The notes below the pieces were generated by a model, which was not told the origin of the DNA, made no database searches, and worked only from the letters and a program-made list of their open reading frames with translations. Shown one piece after another: positions 9,262 through 17,707 of a DNA stretch of 64,000 nt (position 1 is the stretch's first letter; every line of letters begins with the position of its first letter). Source of the stretch: Paenibacillus sp. FSL R5-0766 (GTDB taxonomy: Bacteria > Bacillota > Bacilli > Paenibacillales > Paenibacillaceae); the NCBI RefSeq assembly GCF_037971845.1, contig NZ_CP150227.1, positions 2,232,001 through 2,296,000 of the forward strand, given 5' to 3'. The position numbers were made by a program, and so were the translations under genes.

Positions 9262-10083
9262 TCAACTTCTGCGGAATGAGCCCATAACACCAACCGTTTC
9301 CACAATGTTAACAAAAGCGTTTGGATCAGTCTCCTTGATAATACGTTTAATTTCAACCAACTCGTAGCGGGTGGTTACGGTCATGAGCATGTCCTTTTCA
9401 ATATCCGTGTATGCTCCCTGAGTCTTAATTTTGGTAACTCCACGAGGCCGAACAAGTAATTTTTTTAACATGGCTTCGGTTTCGTTAGTAATGATGTACA
9501 GTGTTACTTTGACGTGACTGATATGGATCAGATCAAGCACTTTGCCTGTAATATAAATGGATACCATGGAAGCCAAGGCTGTATTCCAATTGTCACTCAG
9601 GTAACCGGCAAGCATAATGATCGAACCATTCATGCCGGCCATGACTGTACCAATCGGAAAGTCACGTTTACGCGTGAAAATGGACCCAACAATGTCGAGT
9701 CCTCCTGTGGAGCCGCCGACTCGGAAGGAAACGCCTGTGCCCATTCCAATAAGCACACCGCCAAATACAGAACTAAGTAAAGGGTCTGTAGCCACAGCAA
9801 AAACAGGCAGAAGCGCAATGAACCAGGAAGTGGCTGCTACCGAAAGAATACTTAATGTAATGAAGCGTCGTCCAAGAATAAACCAACCTGCAATGAGCAG
9901 GGGAATGTTAAGAACAAAATACATTATACTAAGATTCAAAGTCGTAAAATAACCCAGAAGCATTGAAATACCGGATACCCCGCCGCTTAAAAGCTGATGG
10001 GGGACCAAAAACCAGTTAAAGCCGCAGGCAATAGCTGCAGCACCCAAAATGATCACTAAAGAGTGCCAAATTATTTTGGGCAA
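9262..10083 (-). CDS. YitT family membrane protein (DUF161 plus DUF2179)
   Basis: A 273-residue protein: an N-terminal block of about five to six transmembrane helices (DUF161, roughly residues 8-195, including GGVSGISMLLGY and VGGSTGGLDIVGSIF) and a C-terminal cytosolic DUF2179 domain of about 80 residues (VTLYIITNETEAMLKKL to GFxxVVET-like end). The transported substrate of this family is not known. I place the start at TTG 10083 because GAGGTGA lies just upstream; the longer frame to 10254 has no ribosome site and is not family-like. The promoter of the downstream small gene begins before this gene ends. Confidence 0.88.
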   Translation of the reverse strand: MPKIIWHSLVIILGAAAIACGFNWFLVPHQLLSGGVSGISMLLGYFTTLNLSIMYFVLNIPLLIAGWFILGRRFITLSILSVAATSWFIALLPVFAVATDPLLSSVFGGVLIGMGTGVSFRVGGSTGGLDIVGSIFTRKRDFPIGTVMAGMNGSIIMLAGYLSDNWNTALASMVSIYITGKVLDLIHISHVKVTLYIITNETEAMLKKLLVRPRGVTKIKTQGAYTDIEKDMLMTVTTRYELVEIKRIIKETDPNAFVNIVETVGVMGSFRRS

Positions 10084-10388
10084 TTTAATCACCTCATTTA
10101 TATTTAAAACCAGATTGCTGGTAATCTTGAATTGTTTTGTGATATAATAATTTGTGGATATTCTTGAGTAGGAAACTTTTCCTAAATGGAGCAATAAAAT
10201 TTTGAAATGTTTCAAACACATGTATGTAGTTTTAGTCTTATGTTGGGGACCCATTCATGGAATTATATTCGTTAGTGAAAATAATTCGTCCCGTTGGGAT
10301 ACCCTATAAATATTAACGCTACTTAAGAATACAGACAACAAAGTGGATTGTCCACCATGTCCACCATATAAAAGGAGCATGAATAATT

Positions 10389-11984
10389 TTGACAAATTTA
10401 AACTTTACAGATTTCAATCTTGAACCACTGGTGCTGCAAGCCATCACTGAGCTCGGGTTTGAAGAAGCAACACCGATCCAATCCAAAGCGATTCCTTTGG
10501 CACTCGAAGGCAGAGATTTGATTGGTCAAGCTCAAACAGGTACGGGTAAAACAGCTGCATTCGGTATTCCGTTGATCAGCAAAATCTCAAAAAGTGACGA
10601 GAAAATCCGCGCCCTTATTATGGCACCTACACGTGAACTTGCAATTCAAGTTGCTGAAGAGATCGAAAAACTTACTCGCTTCAAAGGTCTTCGCTCCCTG
10701 CCAATCTACGGCGGACAAGATATCGTGCGTCAAATCCGTGCACTGAAAAGAAAACCACAGATCATCATTGGTACACCTGGACGTCTCCTTGACCACATCA
10801 ACCGCAAAACAATCAAACTAGATGATGTACAAACTGTTGTACTGGATGAAGCAGATGAAATGCTCGACATGGGTTTCATGGAGGATATCCAATCCATCCT
10901 GAAACAAGTTCCAGACGAGCGCCAAACCATGCTGTTCTCAGCAACAATGCCTCCTAACATTCAAAAATTGGCACAACAATTCTTGAACAATCCTGAACAC
11001 ATTTCTGTGATTCCGAAACATGTTAGTGCACCATTGATTGACCAATCCTATATCGAAGTACCTGAGCGTCAAAAATTCGAAGCATTGAGCCGTTTGTTGG
11101 ATATGGAATCTCCTGAACTGGCGATCGTATTCGGACGTACAAAACGTCGTGTTGACGAATTGGCTGAAGCTTTGCAAAAACGTGGATATTCTGCAGACGG
11201 TCTTCATGGTGACTTGTCCCAGAATCAACGTGATGCGGTAATGCGTAAGTTCCGTGACGGCAGCATTGACGTACTCGTTGCAACAGACGTGGCTGCACGT
11301 GGTCTCGACGTATCTGGCGTAACTCACGTTGTTAACTTTGACCTTCCGCAAGATCCGGAGAGCTATGTTCACCGTATCGGTCGTACAGGTCGTGCGGGTA
11401 AAGAGGGTGCTGCTTGGTCCTTCGTTACACCGCGTGAGATTGATCACTTGCACTTCATCGAGCGTGTAACACGTCACCGTATTCCGCGTAAACCACTGCC
11501 AACAATGGCAGAAGCGGTTGAAGGTAAACAACGTTTGACAGCAGAACGTTTGCTGGAAATCGTACAATCAGGTGAACTGAACGAATACAAAGGTATCGCG
11601 ATTCAAATGCTTGAGCAATATGATTCTGTTCAACTGTTGTCGGCTGCACTGAAGCTCCTGACAGGTGACAAGAAAGATGCTCAAGTTGATCTGACTCCTG
11701 AAGATCCAATCCGTGCAAAACGTCGTAAACCGGATGTTCGCTCTGGCGGACGTAAACCATCAGGTTACAGCGGTAACCGCACAAGTGGTAGCGGCGGCAG
11801 TGGTGGAGGTTACAACCGCGATCGCAACAGCAGTGGTGGCGGACGTGGCGGTTACAACCGTGATCGTAACAGCGGCAGCAGCACTGGCGGTGGAAGCAGA
11901 GAAGGTGGTTACAACCGTGACCGCAAACCGCGCCCAAGCAGCAACGAAGGACGTCGTCCTGCGAAAGATTCTTCTTTCGAGTAA
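10389..11984 (+). CDS. cshA: DEAD-box ATP-dependent RNA helicase, CshA-like
   Basis: A 531-residue helicase with all DEAD-box motifs in order: the Q motif [17 protein letters not shown] (Walker A), [22 protein letters not shown], then [11 protein letters not shown] and [10 protein letters not shown]. It unwinds RNA during mRNA decay and ribosome assembly. After about residue 440 the protein continues as a basic, glycine-, serine-, arginine- and asparagine-rich tail with repeated GYNRDRN units, an unstructured RNA-binding extension. The TTG start at 10389 lies 11 bases after AAAGGAG; an ATG at 10379 is out of frame. A leader of unknown start, with a small GTGGA/TCCAC hairpin near 10342, precedes it. 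A terminator follows. Confidence 0.95.
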   Translation: MTNLNFTDFNLEPLVLQAITELGFEEATPIQSKAIPLALEGRDLIGQAQTGTGKTAAFGIPLISKISKSDEKIRALIMAPTRELAIQVAEEIEKLTRFKGLRSLPIYGGQDIVRQIRALKRKPQIIIGTPGRLLDHINRKTIKLDDVQTVVLDEADEMLDMGFMEDIQSILKQVPDERQTMLFSATMPPNIQKLAQQFLNNPEHISVIPKHVSAPLIDQSYIEVPERQKFEALSRLLDMESPELAIVFGRTKRRVDELAEALQKRGYSADGLHGDLSQNQRDAVMRKFRDGSIDVLVATDVAARGLDVSGVTHVVNFDLPQDPESYVHRIGRTGRAGKEGAAWSFVTPREIDHLHFIERVTRHRIPRKPLPTMAEAVEGKQRLTAERLLEIVQSGELNEYKGIAIQMLEQYDSVQLLSAALKLLTGDKKDAQVDLTPEDPIRAKRRKPDVRSGGRKPSGYSGNRTSGSGGSGGGYNRDRNSSGGGRGGYNRDRNSGSSTGGGSREGGYNRDRKPRPSSNEGRRPAKDSSFE

Positions 11985-12001
11985 TATAAACGTATGATCT
12001 G

Positions 12002-12034
12002 AAAAAATGGAGCGGGCAACTGCTCCATTTTTTT
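12002..12034 (+). terminator. Intrinsic terminator of the helicase gene
   Basis: The stem AATGGAGC / GCTCCATT, flanked by A and T runs, follows 18 bases after the stop codon. Confidence 0.9.
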
Positions 12035-12203
12035 ATTTTCAAAGTGACTGTATCATTTTATTTCACTGCCAGAAGCGGCCAGAAGCGCTAGCCAAGGACA
12101 ATGAAGATCTCTTTTCGGGAAGTACTGGCTTTTCCTATCTATAATAAGGTATATTAATATTAGACTTCAGGTAATTCGCAAGGCTGCAGAGGAGGAGAAA
12201 TGT

Positions 12204-13016
12204 TTGGAATTTAAAGGAGCTATGGGTGGGATCTACCGGCTTACAGAGTGGATTACGAGACTGGCCGCAACCAATCTGTTGTGGGCTATTTGTTCGTCTC
12301 CGTTCTTGTTTTTCTTGATTATGAAACTGCTCGTGATGCAGCAGAACCTCGCAAATGAATCATTGCAAATGAACTGGGCTATAGCTATTGTGGCACCGCT
12401 TACACTGTTCCCGGCGACTTCGGCGCTGTTTACGGTTGTTCGTAAATGGAATATGGGCGATACGGATGTACCGATCTTCCGTACTTTCTTTGTAGGTTAC
12501 AAGGAAAACTACAAGCAAAGTTTAATTGGGGGCATTTTTTACACACTGCTGTTCGCGATTATGTATCTGGATTATACCGTGTACATGACGCAGTTCCGCA
12601 ATATGCAGCTCGTGGGAATCATCATGTTAGTACTGCTTCTCTTGTTATTTGTATCACTCTTTAACTTTTTCTCGATGGTTGTTCACTATCATATGTCCAT
12701 CGGACTCATTATCAAAAACGCGGTATTGCTTACGCTGATCAGACCATTCCGTGTATTTTCCACATTGCTGGGAAGTGGATTGCTGTTCTACATCGGTTTC
12801 CGTTATCCGGTCTTGTTTGTTTTCTTCATTATCAGCATCATTGCTTGGTTCGCTTTCTTTAACTTCTACGCAACCTTCAACAAGATGCAGGAGCAGATGG
12901 AGAAGATGCAACTCAAGAAGGAAGAAGAGGAAGCTGCTGCGCTGGCTGAACAATCAGCAGAGAATGGTGAAACATCTGAGCCATCAGACGACAAAAACAT
13001 TACATTGCAAAAATAA
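12204..13016 (+). CDS. YesL-like integral membrane protein (DUF624)
   Basis: A 270-residue protein with about five transmembrane helices, starting with the family pattern GGIYRLTEWITRLAATNLLW and SSPFLFFLIM. The C-terminal 35 residues are a charged, coiled-coil-like cytosolic tail rich in Glu and Lys. In Bacillus, YesL sits beside the YesM/YesN and polysaccharide-uptake genes, but here it stands alone between a helicase and 6S RNA, so no pathway can be assigned. The TTG start at 12204 follows GGAGGAG (12191-12197) by six bases; the ATG at 12200 is out of frame and stops after four codons. Confidence 0.85.
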   Translation: MEFKGAMGGIYRLTEWITRLAATNLLWAICSSPFLFFLIMKLLVMQQNLANESLQMNWAIAIVAPLTLFPATSALFTVVRKWNMGDTDVPIFRTFFVGYKENYKQSLIGGIFYTLLFAIMYLDYTVYMTQFRNMQLVGIIMLVLLLLLFVSLFNFFSMVVHYHMSIGLIIKNAVLLTLIRPFRVFSTLLGSGLLFYIGFRYPVLFVFFIISIIAWFAFFNFYATFNKMQEQMEKMQLKKEEEEAAALAEQSAENGETSEPSDDKNITLQK

Positions 13017-13033
13017 AACATGATGGATCGGCA

Positions 13034-13062
13034 TTTACTTTTTACACAGTTAGGGATATAAT
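13034..13062 (+). promoter_or_regulatory. Promoter of the probable 6S RNA
   Basis: TTTACT at 13034-13039 and a perfect TATAAT at 13057-13062 are 17 bases apart. The expected start near 13069 coincides with the 5' strand of the RNA's closing stem. Confidence 0.65.
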
Positions 13063-13067
13063 AATTG

Positions 13068-13273
13068 TACATCCTGCGATGTACGTTTCGGTTATTCGTT
13101 GTTTTGAACCAATGATGATGTCTTCGGGAGATCAACACAGAATGTTGCTGAAAAGCCCTGTCTATACGACATGGGGACTTCAAAAAGCATTTTTGCGGTC
13201 ACCCACCTGCCAAGCAGGTTCATAAGACAATGTAGCCGGACGGCATAGGCGGGTTCCTAAATCTTATGTACAG
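13068..13273 (+). ncRNA. ssrS: Probable 6S RNA
   Basis: A roughly 205-base non-coding transcript unit with its own promoter upstream and a terminator immediately after. Its ends pair (TGTACAT at 13066-13072 with ATGTACA at 13266-13272), giving the closing stem. The 3' half has GCGGTCACCCACCTG...CAGGTTC (13196-13221), which matches my recollection of the conserved hairpin of Firmicutes 6S RNA, and further pairing is possible around a central open region. 6S RNA mimics an open promoter and binds the sigma-A RNA polymerase holoenzyme. I could not fold it or compare it with a covariance model, so the family name is probable, not certain. Confidence 0.68.
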
Positions 13274-13316
13274 CACCCTGACTTTTCCTCTTCAGAAGGA
13301 ATTTCAGGGTGTTTTT
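13274..13316 (+). terminator. Intrinsic terminator after the 6S RNA
   Basis: CACCCTGA pairs with TCAGGGTG, with a further inner stem around TTCC/GGAA, followed by TTTTT at 13312-13316. Confidence 0.88.
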
Positions 13317-13440
13317 AAGTTGTAATGAATGTTTTTGATTGGTTTTACGATAAATATGATGCTTGCCCTTTTGTTACTACTTGAACAATGTTACACTAAG
13401 ATACATAAATGGAACGGTTACATTCAAAGGAGGAAGGGTC

Positions 13441-13833
13441 TTGACCTTAAAGAGAACGCTCGTCGGTATCATCCGCAGCATGGAGGGGACCAGCGATCGA
13501 GCCAAGGATCCCAAATTAAAAACACGGTATTATAACTTATCCAAAGACAGAGCCTGGGAAGAGGTCTCTTCGACACTCAAAAAGATTCCGGGTTATAAAG
13601 TGCTGCATGAAGTGCCTTCTGTTGGAGAAGTTATTCTGGAGAAGCGGACTACCTTTGGACGGACGATGGATATTACAGTTTCCATTATCTCAGTAAGTCC
13701 TGTTCGCAGTGCGGTGGATATGTATTCAGCTTCACGTGGTTCACTTGGAGACTTGGGTTCCAATTATCGCACGATTATGAACTTATTCTCTGTACTGGAT
13801 AAAAAGCTAAGCAAGTATAAAGCAAATGATTGA
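13441..13833 (+). CDS. DUF1499 family protein
   Basis: A 130-residue protein with the DUF1499 pattern: paired beta strands around VSSTLKKIPGYKVLHEVPS and EVILEKRTTFGRTMDITVSI, then VRSAVDMYSASRGSLGDLGSN, the most characteristic stretch. No signal peptide or membrane segment is seen. The function of the family is not established. I place the start at TTG 13441 because AAAGGAGG lies 7 bases upstream; the open frame reaches back to 13363 but with no ribosome site. It ends at a bidirectional terminator shared with tpx. Confidence 0.85.
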   Translation: MTLKRTLVGIIRSMEGTSDRAKDPKLKTRYYNLSKDRAWEEVSSTLKKIPGYKVLHEVPSVGEVILEKRTTFGRTMDITVSIISVSPVRSAVDMYSASRGSLGDLGSNYRTIMNLFSVLDKKLSKYKAND

Positions 13834-13849
13834 AATAGATGATAAATAA

Positions 13850-13886
13850 CAAAAAGCGAGTGAAGGTTAACCTTCCTCGCTTTTGT
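13850..13886. terminator. Bidirectional intrinsic terminator
   Basis: The hairpin AAAAGCGAG...AAGG / CCTT...CTCGCTTTT is flanked by A and T runs and lies between the convergent DUF1499 gene and tpx. Confidence 0.88.
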
Positions 13887-13905
13887 TCTGAACGTATGAT
13901 AACTT

Positions 13906-14424
13906 CTACAGCAAAGCTTTTACAGCAGCAATCGCTTGTTCGAAGTTAGGGGAGTCTGTCATTTCAGGCAAATACTCCACATATGTAATCCGGTCTTCGG
14001 CATCCAAAACAAAAATGGAGCGCATGTCGAGTTGGAATTCTTTGATCAGAACGCCGTAGTCTTCACCGAAAGAACGTGTTTTGTAGTCTGACAATGTAAC
14101 TACGCGGTCAACACCAGCTGCTCCACACCAACGAGCCTGAGCGAACGGAAGGTCAACGCTTACTGTCAAGACAACAACATTGTCTCCGAGTTCTCCAGCT
14201 TCCACGTTGAAACGACGAGTTTGCGCATCGCATACGCCAGTATCCAGGGAAGGAACAACGCTGATTAATTTGATTTTGCCTGCGAAGTCTTTCAGGGAAG
14301 CATCCTCAACCAGGTTCTTGCTCAGTGTAAAATCAGGTGCTTGATCGCCCACTTTCAGTTCGGGTCCGATCAATGTAATAGGGTTGCCTTTAAATGTGGC
14401 TGCGCCTGTACGTTCTTGTGTCAT
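13906..14424 (-). CDS. tpx: Thiol peroxidase (Tpx-type peroxiredoxin)
   Basis: A 172-residue atypical 2-Cys peroxiredoxin that reduces hydrogen peroxide and lipid peroxides using thioredoxin. The peroxidatic cysteine sits in [14 protein letters not shown] at about residue 60 and the resolving cysteine in ARWCGAAGV at about residue 94, as in Bacillus Tpx. The N-terminal VTFKGNP-like start ([12 protein letters not shown]) and the VGDQAPDF motif are also typical. ATG 14424 has AAGGAGG 9 bases upstream, so the longer frame to 14469 is rejected. Monocistronic. Confidence 0.96.
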   Translation of the reverse strand: MTQERTGAATFKGNPITLIGPELKVGDQAPDFTLSKNLVEDASLKDFAGKIKLISVVPSLDTGVCDAQTRRFNVEAGELGDNVVVLTVSVDLPFAQARWCGAAGVDRVVTLSDYKTRSFGEDYGVLIKEFQLDMRSIFVLDAEDRITYVEYLPEMTDSPNFEQAIAAVKALL

Positions 14425-14572
14425 AATAATGTTCCTCCTTATAAATTGGTGATCCGTGCCAAAATCCATTATAATCTTTTATGAAAGGCATTGTCCAATT
14501 CGGGCATGTACCATTACGATGGATCAGAGATGTAAGTCCGATCTGAACAGGGTGGAGTGAAAGAAGAAATTT

Positions 14573-15199
14573 ATGATATTTATTCGCTATGAGAACTGGA
14601 AAGGTTATTTGAAGTATTTCCCTTTGACGTCGCTTTTTTTAATTGCCAATGTAGTCATGTTTATTGTGTTAACGGTGAACGGTGGATCAACGAACAATAT
14701 GGTGCTGCTGAAATTCGGGGCACTTACGAATCATGAACTGTTCGCACATGAATGGTGGCGTTACATTACATCCATGTTCCTGCATGCGGGCTTCAGTCAT
14801 TTATTGTTTAACAGCTTTGCGTTAATCGTATTTGCACCACCGATGGAGCGGTTGCTTGGGTCGGTAAGGTATGGTGTATTGTACCTGGGTGGAGGTGTAT
14901 TGGGTAATATTCTTGCTGTTGCGTGGTACAACTCGGTTGGGAGTATTACCATCTCGGTAGGGGCTTCAGGAGCGATCTATGCCGTCTATGGTGCATTCCT
15001 GTATGTAGCACTGTTCCAGCGAACAATGATGGACGAGGCTTCGCGCAAAACGATGTACACGTTGCTTTTGTTCGGAATCATATTCTCCTTCGCCATGTCG
15101 GGCATCAATTGGATGGCACACCTTGGGGGATTGTTGGGTGGATTCTTTATTTACGGACTGTTGATTAGATTGTGGAAACCCCGCAGCTTAAAGCGGTAG
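14573..15199 (+). CDS. Rhomboid family intramembrane serine protease
   Basis: A 208-residue, roughly six-helix membrane protease. The catalytic dyad is visible: Ser in the GASGAIYA motif of helix 4 (about residue 133) and His in the NWMAHLGGLLGG motif of helix 6 (about residue 184). The family's HAGFSHLLFNSFAL segment, with its conserved His and Asn, is also present. It cleaves transmembrane segments of unknown substrates. The ATG at 14573 has only a weak AAGAAG-type ribosome site; the better GGTGGAG lies 14 bases away. About 70 bases separate it from the LysR gene downstream. Confidence 0.93.
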   Translation: MIFIRYENWKGYLKYFPLTSLFLIANVVMFIVLTVNGGSTNNMVLLKFGALTNHELFAHEWWRYITSMFLHAGFSHLLFNSFALIVFAPPMERLLGSVRYGVLYLGGGVLGNILAVAWYNSVGSITISVGASGAIYAVYGAFLYVALFQRTMMDEASRKTMYTLLLFGIIFSFAMSGINWMAHLGGLLGGFFIYGLLIRLWKPRSLKR

Positions 15200-15268
15200 T
15201 CAGAACGTTCTCAAGATGGAATGCAATCAAGGATAAGTAGGGTATAACAGATTGGAGCGATCAGGCGA

Positions 15269-16180
15269 GTGGAATTAAGACAGTTGCATTACTTTTTGAA
15301 AGTGGCACAGAAAGAACATGTAACACAGGCTGCTGAAGAGTTGCATGTGGCACAGTCGGCGGTGAGTCGTCAGATTCATCAGCTGGAAGAAGAACTGGGC
15401 GTGGATCTTTTTATGCAAAAGGGGCGAAATCTGCAGTTGACTGCAGTGGGGCAGCTTTTTTGCAAACGAATTGAAGGTATATTAAAAGATTTGGACAAGG
15501 CAGTCGGGGAAGTTCATGAGTTTCTGGACCCGGAGCATGGAGAGATTCGAATTGGATTTCCGCATAGCCTGGGGATTCATCTTATTCCTTCCGTGGTGGC
15601 TGCTTTCCGTCAGCGTTACCCCAACGTGAAATTCAGATTCAAGCAGGGGATGTTCCCTACACTGATTCGTGATGTGTTATCGGGTGAGGTAGACTTGGCA
15701 TTCATTTCTCCTTTTCCAGAGAAGCATGATCAAGTAGATGGCGATATTGTACTCACGGAAGAATTACATGCCATCCTTCCTCCTAATCACCCGTTAGCTG
15801 GTGAAGAGACAATTGCACTTGAACAGCTCAAGGATGATAAGTTCGTATTATTCAGCAAAGGTTATTCTCTTCGTCCTATTGTGTGGCATGCCTGTCTGGA
15901 AGCTGGTTTTACACCCAAGATCGCTTTTGAAGGGGAAGAGACCGACACCATCCGCGGATTGGTCGCTGCGGGCATGGGGGTCAGTCTGCTGCCTGAGATG
16001 GCGTTATTCCAGACGAATCCGTTACAACCGGCACATGTGGCCATCTCCCATCCAAAAGTAACGCGAACTATCGGGTTAATTCATCGTGCTCATGATAAAC
16101 TGCCGCTGGTTGCTCAGTCCTTTCGTTCATTCTTGCTTGATTATTTCGGTTTACAACAAAACAATACCCCATCCGATTAA
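15269..16180 (+). CDS. LysR family transcriptional regulator, GltC-like
   Basis: A 303-residue LysR-type regulator. Residues 1-60 form the winged helix-turn-helix (MELRQLHYFLKVAQKEHVTQ, then HVAQSAVSRQIHQLEEELG) and residues 90-295 a periplasmic-binding-like effector domain. The sequence is close along its length to Bacillus GltC (MELRQLRYF start, LxPxHGxxxIGFPxSL, GLVAAGMGVSLLPE), the activator of glutamate synthase. gltA/gltB are not in this window, so the target cannot be inferred from context. The GTG start at 15269 follows TTGGAG by 11 bases. A terminator overlaps its final codons. Confidence 0.9.
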   Translation: MELRQLHYFLKVAQKEHVTQAAEELHVAQSAVSRQIHQLEEELGVDLFMQKGRNLQLTAVGQLFCKRIEGILKDLDKAVGEVHEFLDPEHGEIRIGFPHSLGIHLIPSVVAAFRQRYPNVKFRFKQGMFPTLIRDVLSGEVDLAFISPFPEKHDQVDGDIVLTEELHAILPPNHPLAGEETIALEQLKDDKFVLFSKGYSLRPIVWHACLEAGFTPKIAFEGEETDTIRGLVAAGMGVSLLPEMALFQTNPLQPAHVAISHPKVTRTIGLIHRAHDKLPLVAQSFRSFLLDYFGLQQNNTPSD

Positions 16181-16199
16181 CGGTGGGGTATTGTTTTTT
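16161..16199. terminator. Bidirectional intrinsic terminator
   Basis: A perfect 11-base stem (ACAATACCCCA / TGGGGTATTGT) starts inside the last codons of the LysR gene and is followed by a T run. The reverse strand can serve yugP. Confidence 0.9.
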
Positions 16200-16217
16200 G
16201 TTTTATTAGGTACCCAA

Positions 16218-16898
16218 TTAATCGCGGCTGTTGAAGATTCCGATGTAACGAATCAACTCAAGCAGTGAGATCAACGCGGCAGCAACGTAAGTCAAGGCTG
16301 CGGCATTCAGAACCTTTGCAACCCCTTTTTCTTCTTCATTACGGATGTACCCTTCGGATACCATAATCTCTCTAGCGCGATTACTTGCATTGAACTCAAC
16401 CGGTAAAGTGATGAGTTGGAATGCTACAGTTACGGAGAAGAAGATGATACCGATACCTACAAGGTTCATGGCATTGAAGATGAATCCTGCAATCAACAAG
16501 AATGGAGCTAATCCGGATGCAAAGTTCACAATGGGGAAAATCCGGTGACGCAGTGCCAGCATTGGATAACTTTCTTTATGCTGAATGGCGTGGCCAACTT
16601 CGTGACACGCTACCGAAACAGCTGAGATAGAGTTTTCGTAATATACTGGTTCTGATAAACGTACAACCCGATTGATCGGATCGTAGTGATCAGAGAGTGT
16701 GCCGCGTACGGGTTCAATTGGAACATCATGCAGACCGTTAGCATCAAGCATCTGGCGAGCGGCATCGTAACCAGTCATTCCGTTCTGGTTCGGTACCTCC
16801 GACCAACGTCTAAACGTACCTTTAACGCGAAATTGCGCCCATAAAGAGAGCAAAAAGGCGATAATGATCAATACGAACATACCGTTATTAAAACTCAT
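16218..16898 (-). CDS. yugP: YugP-type zinc metallopeptidase
   Basis: A 226-residue membrane protein with an N-terminal transmembrane helix, a zinc-binding HEVGH motif (ACHEVGHAIQHKE, about residues 112-124) and two or three C-terminal helices. The LPVEFNASNRA segment near the end is characteristic of YugP. It is predicted to be a membrane-bound neutral metallopeptidase; substrates are unknown. The start is most likely ATG 16898, seven bases after GGAGG, since the ATG at 16904 is almost on top of the ribosome site. It follows the MerR gene by about 28 bases and is probably in the same operon. Confidence 0.92.
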   Translation of the reverse strand: MSFNNGMFVLIIIAFLLSLWAQFRVKGTFRRWSEVPNQNGMTGYDAARQMLDANGLHDVPIEPVRGTLSDHYDPINRVVRLSEPVYYENSISAVSVACHEVGHAIQHKESYPMLALRHRIFPIVNFASGLAPFLLIAGFIFNAMNLVGIGIIFFSVTVAFQLITLPVEFNASNRAREIMVSEGYIRNEEEKGVAKVLNAAALTYVAAALISLLELIRYIGIFNSRD

Positions 16899-16926
16899 AT
16901 TCATTCCTCCGCTTTCTAAGAATAAG

Positions 16927-17355
16927 CTACATCATGGTGTTCTCAAGCAAAATTTTTAGTGCCTCCATTGTACCGGCACTTTTGGTGAGGAGTCCTGCCA
17001 TCATTTTACGTGCTTGTACAGGTTTCATCTCTCCAAGTAGCGGTTTGAGCTCGTTAACCTCTCGCTCAAGTTGTTGTACATGAAGCTCCAATGTTGTCAA
17101 TTTGCTGGCAACCTGTTCTTCTGTACTAACCAGACGCCACTTCTCAAGAGATTGCTTAATCTCGTCGAGACTATACTTCTCTTGTTTCATCTGTACAATA
17201 CGTTCAAGCCTCGTTAAAGTTTCATTACTATAGAGACGATAATTTTTTTGTGTACGTTCTTCGGGAGAGATTAGTCCAAGCTTTGTGTAATAATCAATCG
17301 TCCGTTCACTAACACCAGCGGTCTTGGCAAGTTCGCCAATCCGAAAAAGTTTCAT
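16927..17355 (-). CDS. MerR family transcriptional regulator
   Basis: A 142-residue regulator with the MerR winged helix at residues 1-70 (KLFRIGELAKTAGVSERTID, NYRLYSNETLTRLERI) and a coiled coil at about residues 75-115 for dimerisation. No cysteine-based metal site is seen, so the signal is unknown. It is not GlnR. ATG 17355 has no well-placed ribosome site; GAGGTG lies 17 bases upstream, better spaced for an ATT three codons earlier. It is divergent from amtB across about 350 bases and appears to lead an operon with yugP. Confidence 0.88.
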   Translation of the reverse strand: MKLFRIGELAKTAGVSERTIDYYTKLGLISPEERTQKNYRLYSNETLTRLERIVQMKQEKYSLDEIKQSLEKWRLVSTEEQVASKLTTLELHVQQLEREVNELKPLLGEMKPVQARKMMAGLLTKSAGTMEALKILLENTMM

Positions 17356-17456
17356 ATCCCCAATGATATTCACCTCGCTTGCAAGTTCAAATGTAGGGAA
17401 TTGTAGTTTCCACTTGTGAATTTCTAGACTACGCCCAATTTTTCTTACTAATGAGT

Positions 17457-17486
17457 ATGATACATGATCTTTAACCGTACAGTCAA
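17457..17486 (-). promoter_or_regulatory. Candidate promoter of the MerR-yugP unit
   Basis: On the minus strand TTGACT and TATCAT are separated by 18 bases. A lengthened spacer is typical of promoters remodelled by MerR proteins, so autoregulation is possible. Transcription would start near 17450, about 95 bases before the ATG. Confidence 0.45.
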
Positions 17487-17645
17487 ACGTTATGCTTTGG
17501 CAATCACCATACTGCATTTCTATATCTATGTGCTCATAGAATGTGATTATGTACTTAAGTGCAAGAAAAAGACGTATGACTTTATTCCCAGAAATAATTT
17601 TCAGTTTTGATGAAAATACTCTTGTCAACTTTCCTCTCTTCTGCT

Positions 17646-17689
17646 TATAATGACATTAAGAGTTTCACGTTATGTGAAGAAACTTAACA
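17646..17689 (+). promoter_or_regulatory. amtB control region: -10 element and GlnR/TnrA box
   Basis: TATAAT at 17646-17651 is followed by TGTGAAGAAACTTAACA at 17673-17689, an exact match to the GlnR/TnrA consensus TGTNA-7-TNACA. The box lies about 20 bases after the -10 element and just before the ribosome site. No good -35 element is seen at 17 bases. Confidence 0.75.
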
Positions 17690-17707
17690 TAAGAGGGAGT
17701 GGGGTAT

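Noticed and set aside
10379..10424. Short upstream frame starting at ATG 10379 before the helicase
   Set aside because: Only 1 base from the GGAG site, about 14 codons and out of frame; the TTG 10389 has a workable spacing.
10938..11567. A 209-codon minus-strand frame
   Set aside because: Antisense to the DEAD-box helicase, Cys- and Thr-rich and without a ribosome site; it is a shadow of codon usage.
17356..17628. N-terminal extension of the MerR regulator
   Set aside because: It would add 91 residues unlike any MerR domain and crosses a probable promoter; MerR proteins begin with the winged helix at MKLFRIGE.
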